Shown here: positions 5,925-6,230 of the stretch, piece after piece
Layout: each line of letters begins with the position of its first letter
Numbering within the stretch: position 1 is the stretch's first letter
DNA from: Bacteroidia bacterium
GTDB lineage: Bacteria; Bacteroidota; Bacteroidia; UKL13-3
DNA: 6,230 nt
Assembly: GCA_019454865.1 (NCBI GenBank)
Contig: JACFNJ010000138.1
Coordinates: 630 to 6,859, forward strand
Direction of reading: 5' to 3'
Position numbers and translations under genes: made by a program
Notes under the pieces: generated by a model
What the model was told of the DNA's origin: nothing
Databases searched by the model: none
Seen by the model: only the letters and a program-made list of their open reading frames with translations

Positions 5925-5955
5925 CAAATGTATAAAGCATTTACTTTTTAAGAAA
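5925..5955 (-). promoter_or_regulatory. Promoter of the 3-hydroxybutyryl-CoA dehydrogenase gene
   Basis: On the - strand, TACATTTG (5932-5925) is an exact TAnnTTTG -7 element, and TTTC (5955-5952) is a 3-of-4 match to the -33 TTTG at a 19-bp spacing. The predicted start at about 5918-5921 gives a leader of about 30 nt that is A/T-rich and lacks a Shine-Dalgarno. The -33 element lies inside the last codons of the upstream T9SS-cargo gene. Confidence 0.6.
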
Positions 5956-6230
5956 TTTTGTTGCGTATTTTTTGTTTTCTGTTTGAATAAGAATATGATA
6001 AATTCCCGAATTGAGTTGTTTTGTATCTATTACTATTGATTTTGTATTTTCATTTATTTCAACGGTTGAAACCGTCTTTCCTAATGCATTTACAATGTCA
6101 ATCTTTGCATTTAATAAGTTGTCATTATTTAACTGCAATGTAAAAAAATCATTTGCAGGATTGGGCCAAATTTTACCATCAAAACTTTCTGCCATTTTAT
6201 TGGAAATACCTACAACACTTTGGTCATAAG
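5941..6230 (-). CDS. T9SS type A sorting domain protein, C-terminal end (5' part outside window)
   Basis: Only the last 95 or so residues are present. The frame stays open to the right edge (upstream residues read YDQSVVGISNK), so the ATG at 6195 is an internal methionine and the gene starts beyond the window. The visible part is a typical C-terminal type IX secretion signal, type A: an IWPNPANDFFTLQL strand at the domain start (PNPAN at about 6165-6151), then IDIVNALGKTV, a short acidic/polar strand, LNSGIYHILIQTE, and the terminal KYATKFLKK. This domain directs a protein carrying a Sec signal peptide across the outer membrane through the T9SS, after which it is usually cleaved and the protein is anchored or released. 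What the secreted protein does cannot be seen. The dehydrogenase gene follows 50 bp downstream on the same strand with its own promoter. Confidence 0.9.
   Translation of the reverse strand, partial: YDQSVVGISNKMAESFDGKIWPNPANDFFTLQLNNDNLLNAKIDIVNALGKTVSTVEINENTKSIVIDTKQLNSGIYHILIQTENKKYATKFLKK

Noticed and set aside
6011..6229. Open frame of 72 codons on the + strand opposite the T9SS cargo gene
   Set aside because: The opposite strand encodes a convincing sorting domain; this frame is a shadow.
1..6230. CRISPR array, tRNA/rRNA gene, insertion sequence, riboswitch, or defence or prophage system
   Set aside because: There are no spaced direct repeats, no transposase or recombinase frames, and no intergenic gap longer than 60 bp to hold a structured RNA. 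The CPBP family was once called 'Abi', but an intact CAAX-like protease beside cdsA is not evidence for phage defence.

Overview
The window looks like chromosomal DNA from a member of the Bacteroidota, probably near the Chitinophagales/Sphingobacteriales, although the exact lineage cannot be fixed from sequence reading alone. The support is AT-rich coding sequence, a C-terminal type IX secretion (T9SS) sorting domain, near-total absence of Shine-Dalgarno sequences, Bacteroidota-type -7 promoter elements (TAnnTTTG) just upstream of start codons, and family members typical of that phylum. It is a compact housekeeping region. Every intergenic gap is under 60 bp, and there are no rRNA or tRNA genes, mobile elements, CRISPR arrays or long repeats.

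Layout, left to right. (1) The 3' end of a + strand gene for an outer-membrane beta-barrel protein with an Omp85-like IRGY motif, cut by the left edge. (2) A + strand DinB-superfamily metal-binding four-helix protein with its own promoter. (3) A - strand four-gene operon, transcribed from about 3954 down to 1428: CPBP (CAAX-protease-like) intramembrane protease, DUF2007 small protein, CdsA phosphatidate cytidylyltransferase, and a membrane-anchored SRPBCC protein. The first three genes overlap by exactly 11 nt at each junction. (4) Divergent from that operon, a + strand tRNA-dihydrouridine synthase (DusB-like), whose start is best placed at the ATG at 3970. (5) A - strand 3-hydroxybutyryl-CoA dehydrogenase. 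(6) The C-terminal end of a - strand T9SS-secreted protein, cut by the right edge.

How the genes relate. The central operon concerns the inner membrane: CdsA makes CDP-diacylglycerol for phospholipid synthesis, the CPBP protease is polytopic, and the SRPBCC protein is tethered by one N-terminal helix. The two edge genes belong to the cell surface (outer-membrane barrel, T9SS cargo). The dehydrogenase belongs to acyl-CoA metabolism and the Dus enzyme to tRNA modification. The DinB-like protein has no assigned substrate.

I found no clearly novel multi-gene system. The most notable structure is at 3947-3967, where the -7 elements for the Dus gene and the CPBP-CdsA operon face each other 5 bp apart in a near-perfect inverted repeat, so the two promoters probably compete for RNA polymerase. 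Also worth checking are the near-leaderless start of the DinB gene and the DUF2007 gene locked by overlaps between the protease gene and cdsA.
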